From assembly GCF_004565465.1 (NCBI RefSeq), contig NZ_SRHY01000037.1, positions 1 through 32,083 on the forward strand: a DNA stretch of 32,083 bases, given 5' to 3'. Under the pieces are notes generated by a model. It saw nothing but the letters and a program-made list of their open reading frames with translations, searched no databases and was not told the origin of the DNA. The position numbers were made by a program, and so were the translations under genes. Of the stretch, positions 1 to 7,779 are shown one piece after another. Source of the DNA: Lentibacillus salicampi (GTDB lineage Bacteria; Bacillota; Bacilli; Bacillales; Amphibacillaceae). How positions within the stretch are numbered: the stretch's first letter is position 1; every line of letters starts with the position of its first letter.

Positions 1-382
1 CTAAAACCTAATTACTCCTGTCTTGGCGGGAGATCAAGCCGTTTCATTGAAAATCTGATGTTCCACTCGCTAATTTACATATTTTTACATAAAACCCGTT
101 ATACTTCTGTCTAAGGCTCCTAGGTTATCTGCCAACTATACTCCAAAGATGTGCCAATCTCTTGGTAGAAATGCCGATACAGCTTGCTGGCATACACATA
201 CTATATAGTAATCGATACAAGGCCTTGTGGAGAGCCCACACCCATGAATTACCCTTTAAAAAGCCGGCTGATCACCGGCTTTTAAAAATTTTAAGTTACA
301 ATAATGTTTTTGACAGAACTGCCTTTGTAAGTATCTTAACCGTAAATTTTGCCTGCTTCCAACCAGAGGCAGACGTTTCAAG
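1..382. other. Intergenic region at window start, no gene seen
   Basis: No convincing gene is visible. An open frame on the plus strand from about 162 runs into the antisense of the exported-protein gene and has neither a ribosome site nor a recognisable product. The only clear element is the hairpin at 255-286, which serves the minus-strand operon ending at 383. The first 250 bases show no tRNA, repeat or strong promoter that I can support. Confidence 0.5.
255..286 (-). terminator. Rho-independent terminator of the YtrA-like operon
   Basis: The arms AAAAGCCGG (259-267) and CCGGCTTTT (275-283) flank a 7-nt loop. Read on the minus strand the hairpin is followed by a T-rich tract. It lies about 100 nt beyond the stop of the last operon gene at 383. 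Confidence 0.75.
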
Positions 383-1570
383 TTATTCAACCTGCAGCTC
401 ATTAAGACTCAGCGAAGCATTTTTATCCACAGGATCATCAAGCTTAATTTTCCCCTCAAACAGTATGTCGCCGGATGGCAAATCTAGCACTGCCAGACGT
501 CGGGGTTCTTCCTGATTTCGTGTCAGCATATACGCTGTATCATTTTTAATGCGCGTTACGCCTCCCCACTTTTCAGATTTCTTAAAAGACGTCGGGATAT
601 CCATTTCATTGATCATTTGTTCTGTTTCCATATCGTACTGCACAATCTGCTGTTGATCTTTGAAGTAAAGCATTGTGTCGCTGCGGTCCAGAATATTTTG
701 ATCCGCTAATGACCCGGGGAATTCCAAAGTCCTTGTCTCTTCTGTTTCCGGATTGTAGACAATATATTCCTGCTCGCCTGTCGCTGACGCTGTATCCCGG
801 CCCTGGTCAGTGCGCTCGATAATCGGATCTACCGTTTTTTTGAAAATAATCTCATCATATGCTGCTGCCTGATCAGACCCCGATACAATCGATGAATGTG
901 TCCGCTTATCTTCCTGAACCTTATCCGATAGAATCATATTCTCATCCGTTATATCCTGCTTCGCTATATCAAAACGGTAATGATGTGTTTCTGTCCCGCC
1001 ATTTTCCAAATAATTACTTGTTATAACGTTTAATGCATCCTCTGTCATTTGCACATCCTGCACCTGCACTTGTACATACATAGCTCTATTTGGGACAGGA
1101 ACCGTAAATGATGTTGTTTCATCATTTGCTTTATCCAGCACTGCAATATCAAACTCGATTTTACCACCTCCTGGGGTTGCTTGATTGATAACATCTGCAT
1201 ATGCGAGTGTATCTTCTGTTTCGAGATAAGAGGAAGCTTTTCCGCCTTTACCACGCATGAACCCCTTGTATTTTGCCTGTAGCTGATCAACCTTTTTATG
1301 AAATAAATCATTCCGGATACGTTCGAAAAATGACTTTTCACTGCCGTATGTTGACCCTTCTGCATCGACCTGTACAGATTCACCCATGCCATTTCCAAAT
1401 GTATAGTTGCCGACTAGCTTGACCGGCTTCATTTCGTCTGCATCTCCACTTACTTTTTCTACCGTTATCTCCGGCAGACCATTGGCTGCAATTGCCGACT
1501 GGATATAAAACGTTCCGATCGTCAGCACAACAACCGCTGCAACTGCCATTAATCGCCAATACCGCTGCAT
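383..1570 (-). CDS. Exported/membrane-anchored protein of the ABC operon, unknown function
   Basis: A 395-aa protein with one N-terminal hydrophobic segment (residues about 7-28), so probably exported or anchored with the bulk outside the membrane. I recognise no catalytic motif. The C-terminal half (about 260-385) has strand-turn repeats such as 'YIVYNPETEE' and 'MLYFKDQQQIVQYDMETEQ', which recall a small beta-propeller; this is inference. The ATG has a GGAGGAG site 7 nt upstream. It is the last gene of a GntR-ATPase-permease operon, 15 nt after the permease start-to-stop unit, so it probably acts with that transporter as a sensor or substrate-binding partner. It is not a normal solute-binding protein: there is no lipobox. 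Confidence 0.85.
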   Translation of the reverse strand: MQRYWRLMAVAAVVVLTIGTFYIQSAIAANGLPEITVEKVSGDADEMKPVKLVGNYTFGNGMGESVQVDAEGSTYGSEKSFFERIRNDLFHKKVDQLQAKYKGFMRGKGGKASSYLETEDTLAYADVINQATPGGGKIEFDIAVLDKANDETTSFTVPVPNRAMYVQVQVQDVQMTEDALNVITSNYLENGGTETHHYRFDIAKQDITDENMILSDKVQEDKRTHSSIVSGSDQAAAYDEIIFKKTVDPIIERTDQGRDTASATGEQEYIVYNPETEETRTLEFPGSLADQNILDRSDTMLYFKDQQQIVQYDMETEQMINEMDIPTSFKKSEKWGGVTRIKNDTAYMLTRNQEEPRRLAVLDLPSGDILFEGKIKLDDPVDKNASLSLNELQVE

Positions 1571-1585
1571 GCAATAACTCCTCCC

Positions 1586-2416
1586 TCACACCGTTATTTT
1601 TTTCGTCAGTAAATAATTGCCCATCCAAAGGGACATGACGGTCACAAGTAATCCCAATACAACTTCCAGACCGAGTGTTTCCAGCGGATACAGATAGTAT
1701 TGATCCATAAAGTTCATTGCTAACAGAGGTGAAATCATAATGACAACCGAAAGAGCAGCATACACGCTCCCGAGCAATATCCCTTTCCATTTGAAACTGC
1801 GCTCGAACAATATAGCTGTAAATAGAACGGAAACCGCCATAAATCCGGCACCGTAATACAGGATAAATTCCGTAAAGGTTTGCGGAACGAGCATTGATAA
1901 GTAATCCCATTTAACAATCTGTCCAACCGTCATATCCGCACGGAAATCAACCGGCACCAGCCACTTTAAGACACTGTTTTCCAATGGCAGAAAGATGAGC
2001 TGTACCGATACAAATCCCAACACCATCAAAACAATCGAAATCGCTTTGGCAAGATAAACATTCAGCCGTGCGGTCGGCAACATCAACAATCGATAGATGA
2101 ACGTGTTTTTTCCGAACCAGTCACGATACCAGATCATAAAAATATAGAAGAGCAATGCTGCCGCACATACTGCGATTGGGCCCGTAAACCAAAGACCCCG
2201 GGCAAATCCCAGAAATGACATGGCCCCATACTGTTCGATAAATTGCGCTTGCGACATGCCTTCCTCATAAATCATTTTATTTGCTTCTGCCATGTACGAA
2301 TTGGCTGTCACGATCATTCCAGTAATCTGTACAATAAACGTTACGATCATCAGCACAAGATAAATTTTCATAAACCGGCTTAATTCGAAGTTCAAGAGTT
2401 TCACAAAACGATTCAT
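1586..2416 (-). CDS. ABC transporter permease (ABC-2 type, YtrC/D-like)
   Basis: A 276-aa integral membrane protein with about six hydrophobic segments: one near the N-terminus (17-37), a pair near 70-95, and others near 120-145, 185-205, 215-235 and 250-268. This is the layout of ABC-2 exporter permeases. A Shine-Dalgarno GGGAGGTG precedes the ATG. The start overlaps the stop of the ATPase gene (ATGA), so the two are translationally coupled and should form one transporter. A YtrA-type regulator and a GntR-controlled operon suggest a role in cell-envelope or antibiotic stress. The substrate cannot be told from sequence. Confidence 0.85.
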   Translation of the reverse strand: MNRFVKLLNFELSRFMKIYLVLMIVTFIVQITGMIVTANSYMAEANKMIYEEGMSQAQFIEQYGAMSFLGFARGLWFTGPIAVCAAALLFYIFMIWYRDWFGKNTFIYRLLMLPTARLNVYLAKAISIVLMVLGFVSVQLIFLPLENSVLKWLVPVDFRADMTVGQIVKWDYLSMLVPQTFTEFILYYGAGFMAVSVLFTAILFERSFKWKGILLGSVYAALSVVIMISPLLAMNFMDQYYLYPLETLGLEVVLGLLVTVMSLWMGNYLLTKKITV

Positions 2417-3102
2417 GGCTGGTACACCTCCCGCATCACATCCACGACGGATTTGCCTTCTGTTTCACGCACTTCCTCACTGTTGAATTGCTTCAACACT
2501 TTCCCCTCATCAAGCAGGACCACCTTATCAATTAAATGTTCGATGTCATTGATTTCATGGGTTGTAATGATCACGCCGCGGTCTTCCACCAGATGGCTCG
2601 TGAACACGTCAGCAATCTGTTCCCGGCTGAAAATATCAATGCCGGAAAACGGCTCATCCATCAGCAAATAATCAACATCGAGCGCCAGTCCAAGCAATAG
2701 GTTCACTTTAGCCCGATTGCCTTTTGACAGGTTATTGATTTTCTCACTTTCCTTCAGCTTAAAGAAATCCAGCAGCTCGGTTGCACGCTGCTGATTCCAG
2801 CTGTCATAAAAATCGGCCATGAACTGCATGGCTTCCGTTATTGTCATATTGGGCTGCATAATGATCGCATCTGGAATAAAGGTGATTTTTTCATAGCTAT
2901 GTTTACTGATCGTATCGCCATCAATCAGGATCTGTCCGCCATTCAGTGGTGTCAGGTTCATAATCGCATTCAATATCGTTGTCTTACCGACGCCGTTTAT
3001 TCCGATAATACAGGTGATCTCACCCTTTTCCGCTGTGAACGATACTCCCTTCAGCACATGTTTGTGGCCAAACTTTTTCTTCATATCATTTACCTCAATC
3101 AT
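2413..3102 (-). CDS. ABC transporter ATP-binding protein (YtrB-like)
   Basis: A 229-aa ABC ATPase that powers the permease encoded next to it. Visible motifs are Walker A GINGVGKT (34-41), a degenerate signature LSKGN (125-129, in place of LSGGQ), Walker B YLLMDE (145-150) and the switch histidine in 'TTHE' (182). The length is normal for a short ABC-2 partner. The start codon overlaps the stop of the GntR gene (ATGA). YtrB, EcsA and BcrA-type exporters are the closest known group; the assignment to the YtrB side rests on the regulator type and gene order. Confidence 0.93.
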   Translation of the reverse strand: MIEVNDMKKKFGHKHVLKGVSFTAEKGEITCIIGINGVGKTTILNAIMNLTPLNGGQILIDGDTISKHSYEKITFIPDAIIMQPNMTITEAMQFMADFYDSWNQQRATELLDFFKLKESEKINNLSKGNRAKVNLLLGLALDVDYLLMDEPFSGIDIFSREQIADVFTSHLVEDRGVIITTHEINDIEHLIDKVVLLDEGKVLKQFNSEEVRETEGKSVVDVMREVYQP

Positions 3103-3482
3103 GCCTCATCCCCCTCACGTCCACTTTCGTATTTTTCCTTTACAAGAGTCAGAACTTCCTCAACCGGCACATTGATCGAACGAACCGAATGGACAAAATT
3201 ATCGACCGCTTCCATGATTAATTCTTTCCGCACCGATTGAAGGATTTTTTCATCTTTTGTAATTTTACTCGGCAAATTTCGCTCCGTATAAATCAAACCC
3301 GCTTCCTCCATTTCCTTATAAGCCCGCTGTGCGGTATTTGGATTTATTTTCAGCCGATTGGCCAGCTCCCGCCGTGAGGGAATTTCCTGCCCTGGCTCAA
3401 ATGTACCGGTCGCGATCTGTTCCTTAAAATGACGGATGACCTGCACATAGACCGGATCCCGTTTGTTAAATGTTACATTCAT
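3099..3482 (-). CDS. GntR-family transcriptional regulator, YtrA subfamily
   Basis: A 127-aa protein. Residues about 9-73 form a GntR winged helix ('VYVQVIRHFKEQI', 'IPSRRELANRLKINPNTAQR'). Only about 50 residues follow, which is typical of the short YtrA group rather than FadR or HutC types with ligand domains. An upstream GTG in frame (3488) exists, but the ATG at 3482 has GGGAG 8 nt before it and is preferred. It is first in the operon. Three matching palindromes lie directly upstream, so it very likely represses its own operon until an envelope stress or ligand relieves it. Confidence 0.93.
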   Translation of the reverse strand: MNVTFNKRDPVYVQVIRHFKEQIATGTFEPGQEIPSRRELANRLKINPNTAQRAYKEMEEAGLIYTERNLPSKITKDEKILQSVRKELIMEAVDNFVHSVRSINVPVEEVLTLVKEKYESGREGDEA

Positions 3483-3517
3483 AATCACATCTCCCAGTCA
3501 GTTCAGATGGAAACAAG

Positions 3518-3604
3518 TGTATTAATCGATTAATACAAACCAGGCAAAAAAATGTGTATTAAGTGCCTAATACATCCTATGTAGTGTATTATATGATTAA
3601 TACA
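3518..3604 (-). promoter_or_regulatory. Promoter with three GntR (YtrA-type) operators
   Basis: Three 20-bp sites share the form TGTATTA-N6-TAATACA: 3518-3537 (a perfect palindrome, TGTATTAATCGATTAATACA), 3555-3574 and 3585-3604. Centres are 37 and 30 bp apart. On the minus strand a sigma-A promoter is embedded: -35 TTGCCT (3542-3547), 17-nt spacer, -10 TAATAC (3519-3524). The -10 lies inside operator 1. Binding there would block polymerase, while the two upstream sites may allow cooperative binding. Confidence 0.8.
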
Positions 3605-3650
3605 TCAACAAGTCAACAACTGACCCCAAGTTCATCTTTCGTATCATAAA

Positions 3651-3680
3651 AAGACATATCTATTGTGGTTATGATAAAAT
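3651..3680 (+). promoter_or_regulatory. Possible selD promoter
   Basis: A weak -35 AAGACA (3651-3656), 18-nt spacer and -10 TAAAAT (3675-3680) lie about 36 nt before the selD start. The short inverted repeat ATCTATT/AATAGAT surrounds the -10 and could be an operator or chance. Confidence 0.35.
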
Positions 3681-3715
3681 AGATGTTATGAATTTGCTGA
3701 AAGGATTTGATTGAT

Positions 3716-4762
3716 ATGGCAAATGCCGTTAAACTGACTTCCCTGTCTTCAAAGGGTGGATGCGGGTGCAAAATTGGCCCTGCTGACTTGGAAAATGTGC
3801 TTCGCTCGCTTCCAAAGCAAAAGACCCCAAACCCGAATTTGCTTGTCGGATTGGATACAAGTGACGATGCTGGAGTTTATCGATTAACCGATGATCTTGC
3901 ACTTGTACAAACAGTTGATTTTTTTACTCCGATCGTCGATGATCCGTACGCATTCGGTCAGGTGGCGGCCACCAATGCTCTTAGTGACGTATATGCCATG
4001 GGCGGAACCCCCATCACCGCATTGAATATCGTGGCCTTTCCCATTTCCACTCTTGATGAAAGCATATTGGCAGACATCCTCCGTGGCGCCGGCGATAAAC
4101 TGGATGAAGCAGGCGTCTCGCTTGTCGGCGGCCATTCCATTGATGACCAGGAACCAAAATTCGGACTAGCTGTGACCGGAACCGTTCATCCCGATGATAT
4201 TCGAACAAATACAGGTGCCAAGCCAGGGGACAAGCTGATTTTGACAAAACCAATCGGTGTCGGCATCATGAGCTCAGCTCTAAAAAAAGGTCTGCTTGAA
4301 CAAGATGAAATTGACCAAGTAACACAGGTCATGACAACGTTAAACAAAACAGCATCTGAAACGATGAACGGTTTCAATGTCAATGCCAGTACTGACGTCA
4401 CCGGATTCGGGCTTCTCGGTCATGCATCGGAAATCGCAGCCGGCAGTAATGTGGAAGTACGGATTGATGCCAAATCGGTCCCCGTCCTGCCACGGGTAAA
4501 GGAATTGGCTGACTCCGGTGTGATGCCAGGCGGCACGAAAAATAACTTTAACCATGTCAAAAATAGCGTGACATTTCCGGAAAGCCGCGACCAGCTTGAT
4601 CAATATATTTTGTGCGATGCGGTTACATCAGGCGGATTGCTCCTATCAGCAGACGGCCGCGATGCCGAAGCACTCTTAACAGACTTACAGCGTAAGGGTG
4701 TGGAAGCAGCGATTATAGGGGACATAGCAGATGGCAACAATGGATATATCACAGTCGAATAG
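3716..4762 (+). CDS. selD: Selenide, water dikinase (selenophosphate synthase)
   Basis: SelD makes monoselenophosphate from selenide and ATP, the selenium donor for selenoproteins and for 2-selenouridine in tRNA. The 348-aa product has the N-terminal glycine-rich active loop 'SKGGCGCKIGP', with the catalytic position as Cys16 and the essential Lys19; many relatives have selenocysteine at that Cys. The ATP-binding 'GLDTSDDAGV' and a C-terminal AIRS-like domain follow. A TTG at 3707 is in frame but sits on the AAAGGA site; the ATG at 3716 is correctly spaced. mnmH follows 18 nt downstream and is very probably co-transcribed, so selenium use here points to tRNA modification. Confidence 0.96.
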   Translation: MANAVKLTSLSSKGGCGCKIGPADLENVLRSLPKQKTPNPNLLVGLDTSDDAGVYRLTDDLALVQTVDFFTPIVDDPYAFGQVAATNALSDVYAMGGTPITALNIVAFPISTLDESILADILRGAGDKLDEAGVSLVGGHSIDDQEPKFGLAVTGTVHPDDIRTNTGAKPGDKLILTKPIGVGIMSSALKKGLLEQDEIDQVTQVMTTLNKTASETMNGFNVNASTDVTGFGLLGHASEIAAGSNVEVRIDAKSVPVLPRVKELADSGVMPGGTKNNFNHVKNSVTFPESRDQLDQYILCDAVTSGGLLLSADGRDAEALLTDLQRKGVEAAIIGDIADGNNGYITVE

Positions 4763-4780
4763 TCAGGAAGTGATGTTGAC

Positions 4781-5845
4781 ATGTTTCAAGATATAACCTT
4801 GAAAGAATTATTGGAAAGACAGCACAGCGAAAACCATACCATTATTGATGTCCGCTCCCCTCAAGAGTATAACGAAACGACTATACCGGGGAGCATCAAC
4901 ATCCCCGTATTTTCCAACGACGAGCGTGCGGAAGTCGGCACGCTTTATAAACAGGTCGGCAAAGAAGCCGCCAAGGCGCGCGGTTTGGAAATCATGTCGG
5001 CCAAACTGCCTGACTTCATTGCCAAGTTCCGCGAGATTGACACCCCGAAAACCGTTTTCTGCTGGCGTGGCGGTATGCGGAGCAAAACGGCCGCAACGCT
5101 TGTTGACTTAATGGGGCTCGACGTCAACCGTCTCCAGGGCGGCGTTCGTGCTTACCGGCAATGGATTGTCAGCGAGCTCGAAACAGCCGATTTCCCGCCT
5201 GATATCATTGTCTTGAACGGCAACACCGGCACAGGCAAAACAAAACTTTTGCATCAGCTGGCCGAGAACGGCTATCCGATAATCGACCTGGAAGGCATGG
5301 CTGGGCACAGAGGCTCCATTTTCGGTCATATCGGACTTGAGCCCACTATCCAAAAAGAATTTGAATCACAGCTTGTACAGGCTATGCACATGTTTCACGA
5401 CGCCCCGTTTGTTTTGATGGAAGGTGAAAGTAAACGTATTGGTAAAGTGACGATGCCCGAGTTTTTGTTTAAGAAAAAAGAACAAAGCATGCAGCTGTTT
5501 ATCGACTTACCAGTGGAACAGCGGATCCTGAACATTTTAGATGACTATCAACCCTGGAACCACCCCGACCAATTCGTTGAAGCATTCGAACGTATCCAAA
5601 AACGCATCCATACACCAGTTGCCAAACAGATACATGAGGATTTGAAAGAGGAAAACTATAAGCAGGCGATCCACCTGTTGCTCGACTATTATTACGACCC
5701 GCGGTATGAGCATATGGCCGGGAAATATCCGCCAGACAAAACCAAAACCATTAACGCTGCCGATATGAAGGATGCGGCTGAAAGAATTGAAGATGTCCTT
5801 TCTGACATGTACCCGCAGCGGACAAAGTCGTTGAAGGATGCATGA
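4781..5845 (+). CDS. mnmH: tRNA 2-selenouridine synthase
   Basis: MnmH (SelU, YbbB) replaces sulfur by selenium in 2-thiouridine at tRNA wobble position 34, by way of a geranylated intermediate and selenophosphate. The 354-aa protein has an N-terminal rhodanese domain (about 1-130) with the active Cys94 in 'CWRGGMRSK', then a P-loop domain with Walker A GNTGTGKT (147-154). Length and domain order match the family. AGGAAG lies 10 nt before the ATG. The pairing with selD is the classic genomic mark of the selenouridine trait; no selA or selB is visible in this window. Confidence 0.96.
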   Translation: MFQDITLKELLERQHSENHTIIDVRSPQEYNETTIPGSINIPVFSNDERAEVGTLYKQVGKEAAKARGLEIMSAKLPDFIAKFREIDTPKTVFCWRGGMRSKTAATLVDLMGLDVNRLQGGVRAYRQWIVSELETADFPPDIIVLNGNTGTGKTKLLHQLAENGYPIIDLEGMAGHRGSIFGHIGLEPTIQKEFESQLVQAMHMFHDAPFVLMEGESKRIGKVTMPEFLFKKKEQSMQLFIDLPVEQRILNILDDYQPWNHPDQFVEAFERIQKRIHTPVAKQIHEDLKEENYKQAIHLLLDYYYDPRYEHMAGKYPPDKTKTINAADMKDAAERIEDVLSDMYPQRTKSLKDA

Positions 5846-5935
5846 ATTGAAATAGGATGTTCATCTTCTGTTCATATACAGACCGTACACTTAAGATGGA
5901 TGTTGCATTTATCAGGGAAAGGGGAGAGAGTTGAA

Positions 5936-6331
5936 GTGGAAAGGTACAGTAAAGTTCTACTCAGATTTGCTGCCATTTTCGCCGTAATTGGTGCTTTTAT
6001 CGGATCACACATGGCCGGTGCCGGCAGCCTGGCATTCAAAACCGTGCACGCTCATATTCTGGTTGTCGGCTGGCTGACACTATTCGCCTGGGCTGTCTAT
6101 TACAAAATTTTCACTCCCGCCAAAACAATCATCGCCACATTGCATGTCTGGTCCGCAATTGTCGGTGCAATCGGCCTGACCGCTGGCATGTGGCTCTACT
6201 ATGTTCGTCCGTTTGACCTCGCCGACGGGTTTGTGACCGTCTTCTTCATTGTTGGCGGCTCGATTTTACTGCTAAGCTTTGTGTTTTTTGGTTTGCTGAC
6301 GTTTATGAAAACCGAAGATGGGAAGTCATAA
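5936..6331 (+). CDS. Small membrane protein resembling heme-copper oxidase subunit I fragments
   Basis: A 131-aa protein with four hydrophobic segments (about 8-28, 38-58, 68-88, 98-122). The motif 'HAHILVVGW' in the second helix, with a conserved-looking 'GSHMAG' before it, resembles the histidine-bearing helix of cbb3/NorB-type oxidase subunits and small 'cytochrome-c oxidase-like' proteins common in bacteria. The function is not established. An ATG at 5900 is in frame, but the GTG at 5936 has the strong site AAAGGGGAGAG about 8 nt upstream and the product then begins 'MERYSKVLLRF'. It lies 90 nt after mnmH and may be a separate unit. Confidence 0.7.
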   Translation: MERYSKVLLRFAAIFAVIGAFIGSHMAGAGSLAFKTVHAHILVVGWLTLFAWAVYYKIFTPAKTIIATLHVWSAIVGAIGLTAGMWLYYVRPFDLADGFVTVFFIVGGSILLLSFVFFGLLTFMKTEDGKS

Positions 6332-6336
6332 AGTAT

Positions 6337-6395
6337 TTGTGAACATTTGAGCCAAAGAATTGTGAATTTGAGACGGGTTTGTGAGAACTTGGGCC
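6337..6395. repeat. Degenerate tandem repeats, about 19-23 nt
   Basis: Three related units follow one another: TTGTGAACATTTGAGCC at 6337, TTGTGAATTTGAGAC at 6360 and TTGTGAGAACTTGGGCC at 6379. They are spaced 23 and 19 nt apart and lie in an intergenic gap. No protein reading is convincing. Confidence 0.5.
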
Positions 6396-6443
6396 ACATA
6401 TCTGTTGCGTGTTGTTCCTCATTTGAGGATTTTCGGGTATAGA

Positions 6444-6551
6444 ATGTTTCAAATCCACCGGAGTGATCCAGACATTATGGATTTGGATTATTTATTGGAC
6501 GCAGCCAAAAAAGCCCAAGTTGACCACATCATCAAAAAATGGATAAGCTGA
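6444..6551 (+). CDS. Possible 35-aa small protein or gene remnant
   Basis: A short frame from ATG at 6444 encodes a charged, helical peptide with 'DYLLDAAKKAQVDHIIKKW'. GAGGA lies 14 nt upstream, rather far. The stop runs into the terminator hairpin at 6551-6585, which supports either a real small gene or the 3' end of a decayed one. I do not recognise a family. Confidence 0.3.
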   Translation: MFQIHRSDPDIMDLDYLLDAAKKAQVDHIIKKWIS

Positions 6552-6585
6552 AAACTGCCTGCCACCGAATAGGACAGGCAGTTTT
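6551..6585. terminator. Bidirectional terminator
   Basis: Perfect 11-bp arms AAAACTGCCTG (6551-6561) and CAGGCAGTTTT (6575-6585) flank a 13-nt loop, with T-runs on both strands. It separates convergent transcription from 5936 onward and from the minus-strand MBL gene that stops at 6586. Confidence 0.85.
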
Positions 6586-7533
6586 TCATTGCTTCAGTTT
6601 CTTGAAATAATCAATCATGCCAAGGGCACATACCTGCATATCCAAATTCAGCACGACGTAGGCATCATGGTCGGTCCGCAGTCCTTTAATCGACAAGTCC
6701 CCTTTGACCTGCTCCAGCATGCGTGATGCCAAGACATCATAACCTTTCCCTTCCGCTACAGCCTCTTCACCAATTCCAACGAAAATGTCCAGCCATTCCG
6801 CCACTTGATCAAGCGCTTGACTAACATCCTCAGTCATGCCGAAATGCCCGTAATAAATTTTGTTCAAATTCATAGCGCGAATACGCTCAATGGAGTCGTG
6901 CATGGCATTCGGATCAAAATGGTTCGGCGAGGTCGATGGTAAGAAGAAATCAACGCCCGCATCAATCAGCTGCTGATATCGGACACCAACCGTATCACCG
7001 GTGAACAGGCCATTACTGATGGGATCATAAATGCTGAAATGGTGTCTGGCATGTCCAGGGGTATCTAAAAATTCCAATGTGCATTGATCACCAATTTTTA
7101 GTGTTTCACCGTCATGTTTTACAATCAGGCGGTCTTCCGGCACTGGAACAATTGGATCAAACAGTTCACTGAAACTGTCACCGTAGACGCCTCTTGCTCC
7201 TGCAGCCAGTTTTTTCGGGTTCATCAAGTGTCTGGCTCCTTTTGGATGCACAACGACTGTTGCATTCGGACATTCCTGCAATAACAGCCCGGCTCCGCCC
7301 GCATGATCAAGATGCACATGCGTCACGATAATATAGGCCACCTGATCCAGAGAAAAACCGAGGTCATCGAGCCCTTTTTTAATATATTTCACCGACGGAC
7401 TCGGACCGGTTTCAATCAGTGTCAGCTCATCTTCATCAATTACATATGTACCGGTACGCTCCGGGACACCCAAATCAAACCCATCGATTAAGTGAATACG
7501 CTCATCCAATTGAATTGGCTGTTTATCTTCCAT
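6586..7533 (-). CDS. MBL-fold metallo-hydrolase
   Basis: A 315-aa cytoplasmic protein with the metallo-beta-lactamase fold. Metal ligands are visible: HVHLDH (72-77), His161 in 'TPGHARHH', Asp180 in 'FTGDT' and His230 in 'YYGHFG'. This set fits a dinuclear zinc hydrolase of the glyoxalase II/ribonuclease Z-like superfamily. The C-terminal 80 residues are helical, as in proteins related to YflN and other predicted thioester or lactone hydrolases; the substrate is unknown. An earlier in-frame start at 7569 exists, but the ATG at 7533 has GGGGAG 8 nt upstream. A TATAAT -10 element lies at 7640-7645 (minus). Confidence 0.88.
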   Translation of the reverse strand: MEDKQPIQLDERIHLIDGFDLGVPERTGTYVIDEDELTLIETGPSPSVKYIKKGLDDLGFSLDQVAYIIVTHVHLDHAGGAGLLLQECPNATVVVHPKGARHLMNPKKLAAGARGVYGDSFSELFDPIVPVPEDRLIVKHDGETLKIGDQCTLEFLDTPGHARHHFSIYDPISNGLFTGDTVGVRYQQLIDAGVDFFLPSTSPNHFDPNAMHDSIERIRAMNLNKIYYGHFGMTEDVSQALDQVAEWLDIFVGIGEEAVAEGKGYDVLASRMLEQVKGDLSIKGLRTDHDAYVVLNLDMQVCALGMIDYFKKLKQ

Positions 7534-7779
7534 TATCTGCACTCCCCTCTCTCTAGCAATGTGATTCATGACTCAGATTAACCTGGTCGTCATCCCCAAC
7601 CAACTTCATCAACACACATTTGTCCTCACTTTTGTCTCCATTATACTGGAAATGGTGCAATAAAACGAATAGATGAAATTTAATTTTCAGCCAGAACCTG
7701 CCGATGAAATTTGAAAAATGGCTTGGCAAAATCTATGCTTCAAACCTCTTTGCCAGACTTAGAACAGAATTTCACCCAC

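Noticed and set aside
162..515. Plus-strand open frame of 117 codons
   Set aside because: No ribosome site, odd composition, and it runs antisense into the exported-protein gene.
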